DNA of 64,000 nucleotides, from the NCBI GenBank assembly GCA_050951505.1, contig JBMNJE010000001.1, forward strand, positions 101,185 through 165,184. Reading direction: 5' to 3'. The DNA comes from DUOA01 sp012839095 (GTDB lineage: Bacteria; Bacillota; Clostridia; Caldicoprobacterales; DTU083). The notes beneath the pieces are model-generated. The model was not told the origin of the DNA and made no database searches. It worked only from the letters and a program-made list of their open reading frames with translations. Positions 27,967-37,100 of the stretch are shown piece by piece (the first letter of the stretch is position 1; the number at the start of each line of letters is the position of its first letter). The translations under genes were made by a program, and so were the position numbers.

Positions 27967-28141
27967 ATCCCAGATTGAACCTCCTGTAAGCAAGCTGAAA
28001 AGTGTCTCATGGTTTTTATTATAGTGCTAATATCAGAAATAAAAAATCGGCAATCCTTTTATAGTTATTCAATATATGACAATAACTTAAATATCCCATA
28101 TTAACGGCTGTCCGCTGCATAATTTTGAAATATCCAGCCAT

Positions 28142-28186
28142 AAAAAAGGGATCTGCCTAATTACCAATAGAATCAGGCAGATCCCT
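28142..28186 (-). terminator. Rho-independent terminator after the AraC-type regulator gene
   Basis: A 12-bp perfect stem (AGGGATCTGCCT / AGGCAGATCCCT) with a 16-base loop, followed by TTTTTT on the minus strand. It lies 29 bases after the regulator's stop. It separates the regulator from the big transporter operon, so the operon must have its own promoter in 27.97-28.14 kb. Confidence 0.9.
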
Positions 28187-28214
28187 CCGACTAAAACTTT
28201 ACATCATATATCAA

Positions 28215-30617
28215 TTAAGAGCCGGGATAGTTTACACTAATTTGAATCTGATTGCTGTGTGCCACTCCTTCTGCAACAAGTCCGGTTTCTCTCATATTAC
28301 TTGCGCTTATACCATAATAACGTTTGAAAGCTCTCGAGAAAGAATTCAGTGAATTATATCCTACAATTCTGCCAATATTGGATATGGTTTCGCTGGATTT
28401 CAGAATCAGCCTTCTTGCCTCTTTCATTCTTATATCTTCAATATATTCGGACAGTGCACAGCCCGTCTGCTCCTTGAAAAACCTTGAGAGGTATCCTTCT
28501 GAGATATTGAAAGCCACAGCAACATCCGTCAGCCCCAGATTGCTGTCGCCGTAGTTTTCCGCAATATAATCAATTATTTGCTGTACCAGGCGGATGTTGT
28601 GACTCTTTTTGTTGGCATGAGCATATTCGCATAAGGATTCAAATAAGTCTGTTATTTTCTCATGTATAACCATGTTGCTAAAATCATCTATGTTTTCTAC
28701 AATATCCTGTATGCCATCCGATAGGGTCTCATCTTCTATTACAAGTTGTTCGTCCAGTTTTATCAGGGTCCCGCACAAATTATACAATAACAACCTTGAC
28801 ATATTGGGAGATAATTGTTTCTTTATAAAGTTCTCCGTAAAGGTTTCCTTGAGCATCTGTCTGGTAGTTTCCAAGTCTCCGGACTTAACTGTATTAATGA
28901 GCCTGATTTCAAATTCCGGGATGTAATGGAAGTTTTTCTCATCATATGACAATTGATCTCCCCACAGGATTTCTTTTCCGCTATCCCAATTTAAGTAATC
29001 CAGAGCATGCTGTGCTTCATAATAAGACTTGGTAACGTTCAATATTCCTTCATATAAGCCGCCTGCAGCAATAGTAAAGGATATTCGCGAACCCTTGGGC
29101 AGGACTTTGGCAATCTTCTGCCGAATTTCTTCTACCTGCTGCTGATGCCTTCCCAGGTCATAGGCAGCATAATTCAGAATTACAGCCATTTCCGTTTTAC
29201 CCGTGTCACAATATAATTGGCCATATCCTAGTTTCTCTACGACTTCCCGGATTACAGCTTTTTTTACAGCCAACTCATCCATAACTTCCTGATTTATTTT
29301 TTCCCAGAAAGCAGCAAAGCTGATTATAATGGCTCCAAAATAGTCACCATGCTTTTTATACTGTATTTGATCCAAAAGTGCCTTAACTTCATTGTAATCC
29401 GTGTATTCCCCTTTTATCAGTTTAAGTGAAACCGTTTCTTTCAGAATCGGCTCGTGACGTTTGATCATAGAGGCCAGTTCGTTTTTATCATTGAGCATCT
29501 TCTCAACAGTGGAGCTGATATAATCAAGAAGATTTGTCTGCGATCTGTCCGGCTCATACCCATGTCTGCTTATAATTCTGTAGGTGCCTACCAGGGATTT
29601 TATCCTGCTGTAGGAAATAACAGCCTCAACTATTACAACCGCCAATATAAAGCCCAAAATAATAAGAGTTACGGGCTTAATTATTTTCCCGGCAATATTG
29701 CTTATATCAAGCTTGTCATTTACTACAATGTATCTCCAATCATTATTCTCTGATACCATATAGGTTACCATGAGATTTCTTCCGTCAGCCTTTTTAGATA
29801 TTAAGCCTTCTTTTTCTTCCAGATTACCCAGGTCCAATACTGGTTTGTCTTTATTTGTTGAAGCCAGCACTGTCCCATGGGAATCGGTAATATAGGCATA
29901 AGAATTTGATGATGCACAAACACTCAGCATCATATCTGCCAGTTCTTCGCTGTTCAGCATAATTACAACTGCCCCGCCCGGCTCACTGAAAGGATTTGTC
30001 TGATGCAGCCATCTTACATAGGGTATAGCAGTGTAGTCTGTATTGTTCATCCTGTAAAAACGGGGACTTAATATCTTGCTTATTCCATCCCTGGCAAAAA
30101 CATCATCCAAAAAAGCATTACACGAACTCTCAATTTCCTGCCTTTTCTCTATGGGCATATCAGTCCAGCTGAGAAAGCCCGTATTGGAATTTTGCTTCTC
30201 ATATCCATCCCACATTCGATTTCTGTAGAAGCTTACACAATCATCAGCATAGCCTTTTGAAATTATTGTATTGCTTTTAGGGTAGATAATAAAATTTGAA
30301 ATAACCAGGTTATTATATGCCTTATAATCTGTCATGCTGTTAACCAAGTAGTGTACAAGGGGGAAGTGTATCTTGTTATCCGAGTCTGTCTCCCTTTTTG
30401 CACGGTTTACATTTATGTCTGACGCCAATTGTCTTGCTATCGCATCTATTTCAGACATTCGCACACCAATGCTGTCTTCCAGACTCTTAACTGCCTCAAG
30501 ACTAAGGGATGTGGTATGTGTTTCCATGGTTTGCATCGTCGCAATGTAGGCAGTAACTCCTATGCTTACTACAAGTGTAAATAAGAATATGTATACCATG
30601 ACCATCCGCTTAAGCAT
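28215..30617 (-). CDS. Membrane-bound AraC-family regulator with extracellular dCache-like sensor
   Basis: An 800-residue one-component regulator. A membrane helix at about 4-27, an extracellular sensor of roughly 280 residues (dCache-like, with VVIMLNSEELADMMLSVC and AYITDSHGTVLASTNKD), a second helix at about 311-333, a cytosolic middle region and a C-terminal AraC double HTH (about 690-780). The HTH includes LGLTDVAVAFNISEGYLSRFFKEQTG and SNIGRIVGYNSLNSFSRAFKRYYG. Such YesN/YesM-fused regulators respond to outside sugars and activate the adjacent transporter operon. A LacI-type operator lies about 100 bases before the start codon, so the LacI regulator probably controls this gene. Confidence 0.9.
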   Translation of the reverse strand: MLKRMVMVYIFLFTLVVSIGVTAYIATMQTMETHTTSLSLEAVKSLEDSIGVRMSEIDAIARQLASDINVNRAKRETDSDNKIHFPLVHYLVNSMTDYKAYNNLVISNFIIYPKSNTIISKGYADDCVSFYRNRMWDGYEKQNSNTGFLSWTDMPIEKRQEIESSCNAFLDDVFARDGISKILSPRFYRMNNTDYTAIPYVRWLHQTNPFSEPGGAVVIMLNSEELADMMLSVCASSNSYAYITDSHGTVLASTNKDKPVLDLGNLEEKEGLISKKADGRNLMVTYMVSENNDWRYIVVNDKLDISNIAGKIIKPVTLIILGFILAVVIVEAVISYSRIKSLVGTYRIISRHGYEPDRSQTNLLDYISSTVEKMLNDKNELASMIKRHEPILKETVSLKLIKGEYTDYNEVKALLDQIQYKKHGDYFGAIIISFAAFWEKINQEVMDELAVKKAVIREVVEKLGYGQLYCDTGKTEMAVILNYAAYDLGRHQQQVEEIRQKIAKVLPKGSRISFTIAAGGLYEGILNVTKSYYEAQHALDYLNWDSGKEILWGDQLSYDEKNFHYIPEFEIRLINTVKSGDLETTRQMLKETFTENFIKKQLSPNMSRLLLYNLCGTLIKLDEQLVIEDETLSDGIQDIVENIDDFSNMVIHEKITDLFESLCEYAHANKKSHNIRLVQQIIDYIAENYGDSNLGLTDVAVAFNISEGYLSRFFKEQTGCALSEYIEDIRMKEARRLILKSSETISNIGRIVGYNSLNSFSRAFKRYYGISASNMRETGLVAEGVAHSNQIQISVNYPGS

Positions 30618-30719
30618 TATACCCCTCCTTATGTTGGGTGACCAGCACAGGTAAACCTGGAAATCTGTTAAACGCAGCAGTTAACAAAGATTTATTCTAC
30701 ATAAAATACTGGTATGATA

Positions 30720-30733
30720 TGGTAACGCTAACA
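30720..30733. promoter_or_regulatory. LacI-type operator upstream of the AraC regulator gene
   Basis: The sequence TGGTAACGCTAACA is an imperfect palindrome (10 of 14 positions) centred on CG, the LacI/GalR operator layout. The identical 14-mer, within a 17-base identity, occurs at 31863-31876 before the LacI gene. Two copies flanking the regulator make it the likely binding site of that regulator. Confidence 0.75.
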
Positions 30734-30761
30734 TGTTTAGCAAGAATTATCTGCCCAAATA

Positions 30762-31838
30762 TCATTTGATATTCCTGACAGATTTTCCTTCAAGGATTTT
30801 TGGTCTTATAATTATCTCTTCCGCTTCTCTTTCTTCCTTGAGGGCACCCATTGCCAAATTGAAAGCCTGCCTTCCTATCTCATAAGGTTCTATGGATACA
30901 GTTGTAAGCCGGGGATGTACCGCCTCACTGTATATACTGCCGTCATGTCCGATTATGGAGATATCATCCGGAATTTTAAGACCCCGGCCCAGAGCAGCAC
31001 TGGCTGCTCCTGCAGCTATGATATCATTGGCGCAATACACTGCAGTCATGTTTCTGCATTTGTCAAGAAGCTTGTTCATTGCCTCATAACCAGATTCTAT
31101 TGTGTCCAGGCATTTTTCCATGTTCTCAGGGTAAACAGTGCAGCCGGTTTTTTCCAACCCTTTAAAAAACCCTCTGTATCTTTCTCCCCAAATGCCCGTT
31201 TGTGTAACTACATGATGCAGAAAACCAATACCCTTGTGTCCCTTATCTGCCAGATACTCAACTGCCATCACAGCTCCCGCTTCGTAATCTTCATACACAA
31301 AATAGAAAATGTTATCCAAACCGGATGCCCCTATGGCAACAACCGGTAAATTGCTCTGTCTTAGTTCTTTGGCGATATCACTGAACCTCTGATAGAATTC
31401 TCCTATTCCCCTGGTGGATTTTTCAAAGTCATCAGGATCCACATCGGCTGTTTCTCTGATTTCCATGGGGAGTACAATTAATGCGTCGATTTGCTTGTTA
31501 ATCAGGGTATTCGCACTTTTCAATGAACTGTTTACATCTGATGAAGTTGACAGGATGATGTCATATCCGATTTTGACTGCCTCCTGAGTAATGGCTGATA
31601 CTATCAGCGAATAAATCGGATTTTCAAGCCTGGTCATCAATACACCAATGGTAGAAGTTTTGTTTGTAACCAAGCTTCTGGCAATCAGGTTGGGGCGGTA
31701 ATTAAGTTCTTTAACTGCCGCCATGACCAATTTCCTGGTCTTCGGGGAAACATATCCCTTATTATTAATGACCCTGGAAACCGTCATTGGCGATACGCCG
31801 CAGTGCCTCGCTACTTCTTCTATAGTTGCCATATGCAT
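30762..31838 (-). CDS. LacI-family transcriptional regulator (regulator of the 8-30 kb sugar locus)
   Basis: A 358-residue repressor. The N-terminal HTH reads TIEEVARHCGVSPMTVSRVINNKGYVSPKTR, with the hinge LNYRPNLIARSLVTNKT (about 47-63). The rest is a periplasmic-binding-protein-like effector domain containing YCANDIIAAGAASAALGRGLKIPDDISIIGHDG. The effector domain is slightly longer than normal because of an insertion near 130-155. It lies between two identical operators, suggesting autoregulation and control of the AraC gene. The ATG at 31838 and a second ATG two codons later are both possible starts. Confidence 0.93.
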   Translation of the reverse strand: MHMATIEEVARHCGVSPMTVSRVINNKGYVSPKTRKLVMAAVKELNYRPNLIARSLVTNKTSTIGVLMTRLENPIYSLIVSAITQEAVKIGYDIILSTSSDVNSSLKSANTLINKQIDALIVLPMEIRETADVDPDDFEKSTRGIGEFYQRFSDIAKELRQSNLPVVAIGASGLDNIFYFVYEDYEAGAVMAVEYLADKGHKGIGFLHHVVTQTGIWGERYRGFFKGLEKTGCTVYPENMEKCLDTIESGYEAMNKLLDKCRNMTAVYCANDIIAAGAASAALGRGLKIPDDISIIGHDGSIYSEAVHPRLTTVSIEPYEIGRQAFNLAMGALKEEREAEEIIIRPKILEGKSVRNIK

Positions 31839-31862
31839 TCATCCAAACTTATATAATATATA

Positions 31863-31876
31863 TGGTAACGCTAACA
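31863..31876. promoter_or_regulatory. LacI-type operator upstream of the LacI regulator gene
   Basis: TGGTAACGCTAACA, identical to the site at 30720-30733, 25 bases before the LacI start codon. The position suits repression of the regulator's own promoter. Confidence 0.75.
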
Positions 31877-32043
31877 TATTCAATATAGCATTACTGTCTT
31901 TTCATGTCAACAGATAATTTTGGTTTCTTTATCCAATTGGTTTGACTTTTTATTGCACATATTGGCAGACTTTTGATACCTGAAACCCAAAAGTCTCATT
32001 ATCCGGTTAACTGATCTGGATCGATTATTTTTATGCTGGACTT

Positions 32044-32661
32044 ATGAAAGTAGACTTCTCGGAAATTATCGAACATGCGAAAAAATGCCCTCCTCCCACT
32101 GAAATTGAAAAGGGCGAAATTGTGGGCGGATTTGCTCACAACGCAGTAATAAGCCTGGCAGACAAGGTAGTGGATGCCGTTAAGACAGGCGCAATCAAAA
32201 AGTTCTTTGTCATGGCAGGCTGTGACGGCAGAATGATGAGCCGTGAATACTATACGGAATTTGCAGAGAAGCTGCCCGGGGACACCGTTATCATGACAGC
32301 CGGCTGCGCAAAGTATCGTTACAACAAACTGGACCTTGGCGATATCGGCGGTATTCCAAGGGTTCTGGATGCAGGGCAGTGCAATGATTCCTACTCACTG
32401 GCAGTGATTGCATTAAAGCTGAAGGAAGCATTCGGCCTTGATGATGTAAATAAACTTCCGATTGTCTATAACATTGCCTGGTATGAACAGAAAGCAGTAA
32501 TAGTGCTTCTTGCCCTGCTCTACCTTGGTGTTAAAAACATTCATCTCGGGCCTACACTGCCGGCATTCCTGTCTCCCAATGTGGCTAAGGTATTGGTAGA
32601 GCAATTCGGAATCAGCGGAATTAAGAATGTAGAGGATGACATGGCCAAATTCCTGGCGTAA
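32044..32661 (+). pseudogene. hcp: C-terminal part of hybrid-cluster protein (Hcp)
   Basis: The 205 codons match only the last third of Hcp (complete length about 540). Present are MAGCDGRMMSREYYTEF, TAGCAKYRYNKLDLGDIGGIPRVLDAGQCNDSYS and NIAWYEQKAVIVLLALLYLGVKNIHLGPTLPAF. These carry three of the Cys ligands of the hybrid Fe-S-O cluster and the conserved WYEQKA Glu region. The N-terminal Fe4S4 domain and middle domain are missing, and the frame is closed by a stop 36 bases upstream. No ribosome site is seen. A functional stand-alone protein is unlikely, though the open frame is undamaged. Hcp reduces hydroxylamine or NO in anaerobes. Confidence 0.7.
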
Positions 32662-32740
32662 GTCTGGCAGATGCTGTAAATGTTGGAGCATCTCAAACTC
32701 TGATAAAAGCAAGTAACACTTATAAAAAAACATATTACAA

Positions 32741-32787
32741 AAAAAGCGCAGACGGTGTCCCGTATCGGGAACCATCTGCGCTTTATT
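32741..32787. terminator. Bidirectional terminator between the hcp remnant and bacterioferritin
   Basis: A long stem formed by AAAGCGCAGACGGTGTCCCG and CGGGAACCATCTGCGCTTT with one or two mismatches and a TAT loop, with A-run before and T-rich after it. It can end both the plus-strand hcp fragment and the minus-strand bacterioferritin transcript. Confidence 0.88.
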
Positions 32788-32811
32788 AATCAATTTACTG
32801 TCAAGCAGTTA

Positions 32812-33276
32812 TTATACTTGTGTTGTGAGGAAGAAAGGAAGTGTCATCTGCTCAATCTGATCCTGTAGTTCTTCCAACTCGTCTACATGCTCATCTTCAT
32901 CATTAAGTATCTGCAGAAGAATATCCCGTGTAGCATTGTCATTAAGCTCGCCTGCAAGAGCGATGGCCTCATTGTACGCCTTTACAGCATCCAATTCGGC
33001 AGCGAGATCATTTTCCACCTGCTTGGGAACATCGCCACCGATATGTATTTTATTCAGATTGCTGACGATGGGTTTGCCTCCAAGAAACAGTATTCTTCCA
33101 ATCAGTTTTTCGGCATGTTTCATCTCAACGATTGCCCGCTTTTCAAAACTTTCATGAAGCTTGCCATAGCCCCAGTCTTCGCACATTTCGGCATGGACTA
33201 TGTACTGGTTGATAGCGGTCAATTCATCAGCCAGTAGTGCATTCAACGTGTCAATAAGTTTGGGATCACCTTTCAT
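32812..33276 (-). CDS. bfr: Bacterioferritin
   Basis: A 154-residue four-helix iron-storage protein. All ferroxidase ligands are at canonical positions: Glu18, Glu51, His54, Glu94, Glu127 and His130. Met52, the haem ligand at the dimer interface, is also kept (EMKHAEK). Twenty-four subunits would form a hollow shell storing ferric iron. The frame is open for 20 codons upstream, but the ATG at 33276 has GAAAGGAGC before it and gives the normal length. It has its own promoter (33381-33409) with a palindromic leader element, and a terminator at 32741, so it is monocistronic. Confidence 0.95.
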   Translation of the reverse strand: MKGDPKLIDTLNALLADELTAINQYIVHAEMCEDWGYGKLHESFEKRAIVEMKHAEKLIGRILFLGGKPIVSNLNKIHIGGDVPKQVENDLAAELDAVKAYNEAIALAGELNDNATRDILLQILNDEDEHVDELEELQDQIEQMTLPFFLTTQV

Positions 33277-33338
33277 AGTATTGCTCCTTTCATTTTTGTA
33301 GTCTTTTGAAACGTTATTAATATGAAACCTTCTCAAAC

Positions 33339-33359
33339 CTGATGCTGACTTAGCATCAG
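33339..33359. promoter_or_regulatory. Palindrome in the bacterioferritin leader
   Basis: CTGATGCT-GACTT-AGCATCAG, a perfect 8-bp inverted repeat with a 5-base spacer, 22 bases downstream of the -10 box. It may be a repressor operator or a leader hairpin. It does not look like a canonical Fur box. Confidence 0.5.
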
Positions 33360-33380
33360 AAATGCTATGTATACATGTAC

Positions 33381-33409
33381 ATTATACTTTCTTTTTGTGC
33401 AGTTATCAA
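33381..33409 (-). promoter_or_regulatory. Sigma-A type promoter of bacterioferritin
   Basis: Reading the minus strand, TTGATA, a 17-base spacer and TATAAT. This is close to the consensus and is placed about 105 bases before the ATG. Confidence 0.8.
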
Positions 33410-33439
33410 CCAGGAAAGGAGAAACCTACCAATACCGGA

Positions 33440-34261
33440 CTATAATTGTATATGATTATGGCCTCTGATTATGTATTTAAATCCGTCATATGCCGGGATA
33501 AAGGGATGACCCAGAGCCTTCTCCAACTGCTCCTGGCCGGGATGCAGAGTTTTGGCCAAATGTGTGAGTATAATTGAAGCATCCTCTTTTAATACGCCCT
33601 GCTTAAACAGGGTTTCCGCCATTATTCTTATCATTGGGAGGGAGTTGTGGTCAAAAATGCGGTAGTCTCCCTCGTTAGCGTCACCAATGGTGCAATCAAC
33701 CACCCAGCAGTCCAGAGCGAATTCCCTTAATCTCGCCCAGGTCCGGTTTAGAAACCAGGAGCCGTCCGTGCTGTATAACCAGCATACATGGTCATTGTGT
33801 AGCAGATAGTAAAGCGGTGTTTCATTCTCATATACACCTTTGTGGTTGGAGGCAAGGGGAAGAACTTTATACTTTCCTGCCTGAACCTCAACTGCTTCTT
33901 TTAAAGGGTTAACTGTAAAATATTCTGTTCTTATCTCCGAAGCCCAGCCCTGCTCGACATGGACTTTCAGGGGAGGATATCCCTTCTGGATTCTGGCTGC
34001 CGCCAGTTTTTCTATTGCTTTCAAATCAAAATGATCATCATGACTGTGCGTTATAAAAATATCCGTTATTGCCGATTCGTCTGCCTTAAATTCCTTCATT
34101 CTGCTGAGAGAACTGCCTGTACAATCAATTAATATATGCCCATCCACCAGCAAGCTTGAAAAAGCCCTGAATTCACCGGTCGGCAAGGGATCCAGCCAAT
34201 CAGCGGCACCTGTCCCCAGAAAAAACAGTTCTGATACTAAATCATTATCCTTATCCATCAT
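33440..34261 (-). CDS. MBL-fold metal-dependent hydrolase (PhnP-like)
   Basis: A 273-residue metallo-beta-lactamase-fold protein. The dinuclear metal site THSHDDH is at residues 71-77. Further ligands probably come from ASNHKGVY, STDGSWF and the late ILTHLAKTLHP. The N-terminal FLGTGAADWLDPLP and LLVDGHILIDCTGSS match the PhnP/phosphodiesterase branch. It is probably a cytosolic phosphodiesterase or lactonase. A good promoter lies at 34385-34412, so it can be transcribed separately from the RraA-like gene upstream. Confidence 0.85.
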   Translation of the reverse strand: MMDKDNDLVSELFFLGTGAADWLDPLPTGEFRAFSSLLVDGHILIDCTGSSLSRMKEFKADESAITDIFITHSHDDHFDLKAIEKLAAARIQKGYPPLKVHVEQGWASEIRTEYFTVNPLKEAVEVQAGKYKVLPLASNHKGVYENETPLYYLLHNDHVCWLYSTDGSWFLNRTWARLREFALDCWVVDCTIGDANEGDYRIFDHNSLPMIRIMAETLFKQGVLKEDASIILTHLAKTLHPGQEQLEKALGHPFIPAYDGFKYIIRGHNHIQL

Positions 34262-34384
34262 ATTCCCCTTATTGATCCCCTTCTAATTACTTAAAGACCT
34301 ACGACAGTTTAAATATTTATTAGCCGCATTAACCCGGTACTGCCGGCGGACTTCAGCTTTGTTACACAAATATATACAGTTATA

Positions 34385-34412
34385 ATTATAACACTACACT
34401 GTAGGTTTACAA
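34385..34412 (-). promoter_or_regulatory. Promoter of the MBL-fold hydrolase gene
   Basis: On the minus strand: TTGTAA, a 16-base spacer and TATAAT. The long leader (about 120 bases) before the start codon holds no evident riboswitch. The rest of the 34262-34525 gap shows nothing else recognisable. Confidence 0.65.
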
Positions 34413-34525
34413 TGCAAAGATATATTTGTTGCAGCATGAATACTGCATTTATCTACCGTTCCTAGCTGGATACTTTTTTGAATTCCTGCAGTGGTAAGCC
34501 GAACTATGATAAATGCTGAGACAGA

Positions 34526-35233
34526 CTAAAGCACGGTATCATCCAGTTCCATTCCGGCTGCTTCATAAAGTTTTCTTCTTTCTGCCTTATCCCTCATTAG
34601 CTCTTTGTGTGCATATTTAGCAACGTCGTATGCTATTTTTCTGGGTACCACTATAACACCATCACCATCTGCCACTACTACATCTCCAGGGTTCACTACA
34701 ACTCCGCCTACACTGACCTGTACATTCCATGCATCGAATTGCAATCTGCCCTGCACCATGCTTTGAGAAATCATTTTAGACCAAAACGGAATCTTTTGCA
34801 AAATCAATTCATCCGTATCCCTAACTCCGCCATTGGTAACAAAACCCCGTGCTCCTTTTACAAAGCAATCCAAACCGTTGTGAGAGCCCATTAATCCGGC
34901 ATCCACACCACTTTGATCAATGACAATAAAATCACCGTCTTCTATACCTTCAGTCCATGGATATGTACATACATTATTATAATACCAACCCTGCCATTCC
35001 GAGTACTCATCAGGAGTCATTTGAGGAATAATGCCCTGATAAGGAACATACCTTGCAGTCCGGGCAATACCTACAGCATGTGTTCTGAATAAGGGTCTGA
35101 TATCAGCATCCATGGATCCATAATGATGCATCATATTCCAGTCCATACCATCCCTCACATCTGCTACTCTTAAATCACTGAATAATTCAAGGAGTTCTCT
35201 TCTTTCTTCCTTTGGTATCTTCATAATTTGCAA
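34526..35233 (-). CDS. RraA-like protein (HMG/CHA aldolase family)
   Basis: A 235-residue protein of the RraA/HMG-aldolase family. The catalytic divalent-metal pocket residues are in ARGFVTNGGVRDTDEL, where Arg and Asp of GGVRD bind substrate and metal, and in NPGDVVVADGDGVIVVPR. In sugar-acid catabolism such proteins act as aldolases or decarboxylases on 4-hydroxy-2-oxo acids; some are RNase E inhibitors, less likely in a clostridium. Its place after the binding protein of the second sugar transporter argues for a catabolic role. The leader contains a 10-bp inverted repeat (AGTGATGTGG / CCACATCACT, 35252-35324) with a long loop. Confidence 0.8.
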   Translation of the reverse strand: MQIMKIPKEERRELLELFSDLRVADVRDGMDWNMMHHYGSMDADIRPLFRTHAVGIARTARYVPYQGIIPQMTPDEYSEWQGWYYNNVCTYPWTEGIEDGDFIVIDQSGVDAGLMGSHNGLDCFVKGARGFVTNGGVRDTDELILQKIPFWSKMISQSMVQGRLQFDAWNVQVSVGGVVVNPGDVVVADGDGVIVVPRKIAYDVAKYAHKELMRDKAERRKLYEAAGMELDDTVL

Positions 35234-35450
35234 ACCTCCATTAAATGCAGTAGTGATGTGGCAGACTCCTTAAGTTTACTTTCAAATTAAACTTATTAAT
35301 AACAGGTTAATCCACCACATCACTTCGCTATATATTATCACTTTACTAATATATTCTTTTCACCCTGCTATCACACGTTTCTGCAGGCGTATGTCAGGCT
35401 TGATTGTTAATGCAATAATCATTTCCTTGGCAAAATATCTGCTAATCAGC

Positions 35451-37034
35451 TTACTTCAAACCACTTTCTGTAATAAAAACTTCCCATTGTTTTTCAAACT
35501 CTTCCTTAACCTTGTCATAGCCGGCTATCTTAGCCTGCCTCATAAATTCTTCAAAACCTTTCTCAGGATCATCGTGCTGACCTAATTTCAATGGTTCCAA
35601 ATATTGAACTATAGTGTTCTCCAAAGAAGCTACTTCAGCAGATATATTTGATGTATCCAATGAGAATGAACAAGGCGATACAGGAGTTAATGTATCCATC
35701 AGATCACGCATTTCTTCTACTTTAGCCGGAGTTGCTGTACTCTCCAGATAAAAATCAACATTTCTCCAGCACCAGGAAGCCAGGCCGCCTGGTCCAAATT
35801 GTTCAGTTTTAGGACCTACGGTATATTCGCCGTTTTCATTTACATCATAATGTACACCTTTGATACCATATTGGATTAAATGGAAATAATCCACATCCAG
35901 GAAAATCTTTTCAACAACTGCAATGGCACGTGCCGGATCCTTGCATTGAATGGGAAGAACAGTCATATCCTGTTCTGCAGAAGTAAGTACCGAGATTCCG
36001 TATTTATTTTGAAAAGGAACAAAACCGATTTCCCAGCCTTCATCTTTATCCACTTCATTAGTTGTTACGTGTCCGGACCATCCATCCATATGCTTGTTGA
36101 AAATAGCAGCTGTTAACCCTGCATCAAAATCCACAGCCGGATCATTTTGTGCAGAAAGCAAGCTGCGGCTCCAGTAGCCTTTATCTGCCCACTCCTTAAT
36201 CTTTTTCAGCATTTCCAGATATTCAGGCGTTTCCCAATCATAAGTTATCTCGGTAAGCTTGGACTCATCATATCCAGTATAGCTTACACCAAAACTTGCA
36301 CCTATCACGTTTTGCTCCCTGTTCCAGGCAAAACGAGTAGAAGACATCGTACCATCAAAAACAGCTTTGTCTGAGGTAGGCAGCATAGTTGGTTCATTTT
36401 CCTTAATCCCTTGAAAATAAGCTTCTATATTTTCTACGGAATCCGGGATCGGAAGATTATACTTTTTGCGCAGATCCTCCCTGTATACAATGCCGGTGTT
36501 ATCGTGACGAACATTGTTGTTTGGGATTGCATAGATGCTGCCGTTCATTGTAACTTCTTCCCATCTGTCCAAAAATTCATATAACTCGGGTGCGTAATTG
36601 ACCAGGAGCTCATCCAGCTCTAAGAAAGCACCTTTTCGGTTATAATCACGAGCGTTCAGCCAATTGGCAGAATAGAGTATATCGCATTCCTCTTTAGCAT
36701 TCAGAAGCAAGGAATACCTTGTTTCATAATCTGCCCAGCCCAGATGATTAATCTTCATAGTACAATTGAAATCCTCTAAGAGTTTTTTGTTAAGTTCTTC
36801 AATGACGCTTCCAGCATCAGGTGCAGGATCTCCGGCAAACCAGACTACCAATTCTATTCTCTTGGAAGTATCAAGCAAAGGCTTTTCTTCTTCGTTTTCA
36901 GCAGTTTGGGCGGGTTTGGGAGTCTCATCGGCAGGAGTTGATGGTTCTGGTGTCTCAGATGGACTACAGCCGATAAAAGTCAAGGTGATTAGCATTAAAG
37001 TCAGCACTAAAGCAACCATACTGTTTCTCTTCAT
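35451..37034 (-). CDS. Solute-binding lipoprotein of the second sugar transporter (LplA-like)
   Basis: A 527-residue lipoprotein: MKRNSM, a hydrophobic stretch and the lipobox TFIGC with lipidated Cys23. A Pro/Thr/Glu-rich linker (25-50) is followed by the binding fold beginning at IELVVWFAGDPAPDAG. The ATG at 37034 follows GAGGAGG; the in-frame start six codons upstream has no ribosome site. It comes 66 bases after the YtcP-type permease gene, so the operon order is permease, permease, binding protein. It would deliver an oligosaccharide or sugar-acid conjugate to that channel. Confidence 0.92.
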   Translation of the reverse strand: MKRNSMVALVLTLMLITLTFIGCSPSETPEPSTPADETPKPAQTAENEEEKPLLDTSKRIELVVWFAGDPAPDAGSVIEELNKKLLEDFNCTMKINHLGWADYETRYSLLLNAKEECDILYSANWLNARDYNRKGAFLELDELLVNYAPELYEFLDRWEEVTMNGSIYAIPNNNVRHDNTGIVYREDLRKKYNLPIPDSVENIEAYFQGIKENEPTMLPTSDKAVFDGTMSSTRFAWNREQNVIGASFGVSYTGYDESKLTEITYDWETPEYLEMLKKIKEWADKGYWSRSLLSAQNDPAVDFDAGLTAAIFNKHMDGWSGHVTTNEVDKDEGWEIGFVPFQNKYGISVLTSAEQDMTVLPIQCKDPARAIAVVEKIFLDVDYFHLIQYGIKGVHYDVNENGEYTVGPKTEQFGPGGLASWCWRNVDFYLESTATPAKVEEMRDLMDTLTPVSPCSFSLDTSNISAEVASLENTIVQYLEPLKLGQHDDPEKGFEEFMRQAKIAGYDKVKEEFEKQWEVFITESGLK

Positions 37035-37100
37035 AAGAACAATCCTCCTCAATTATATTAATTTATTCCTCTGGCATTCGCCATGAATAGCATGATAAAA

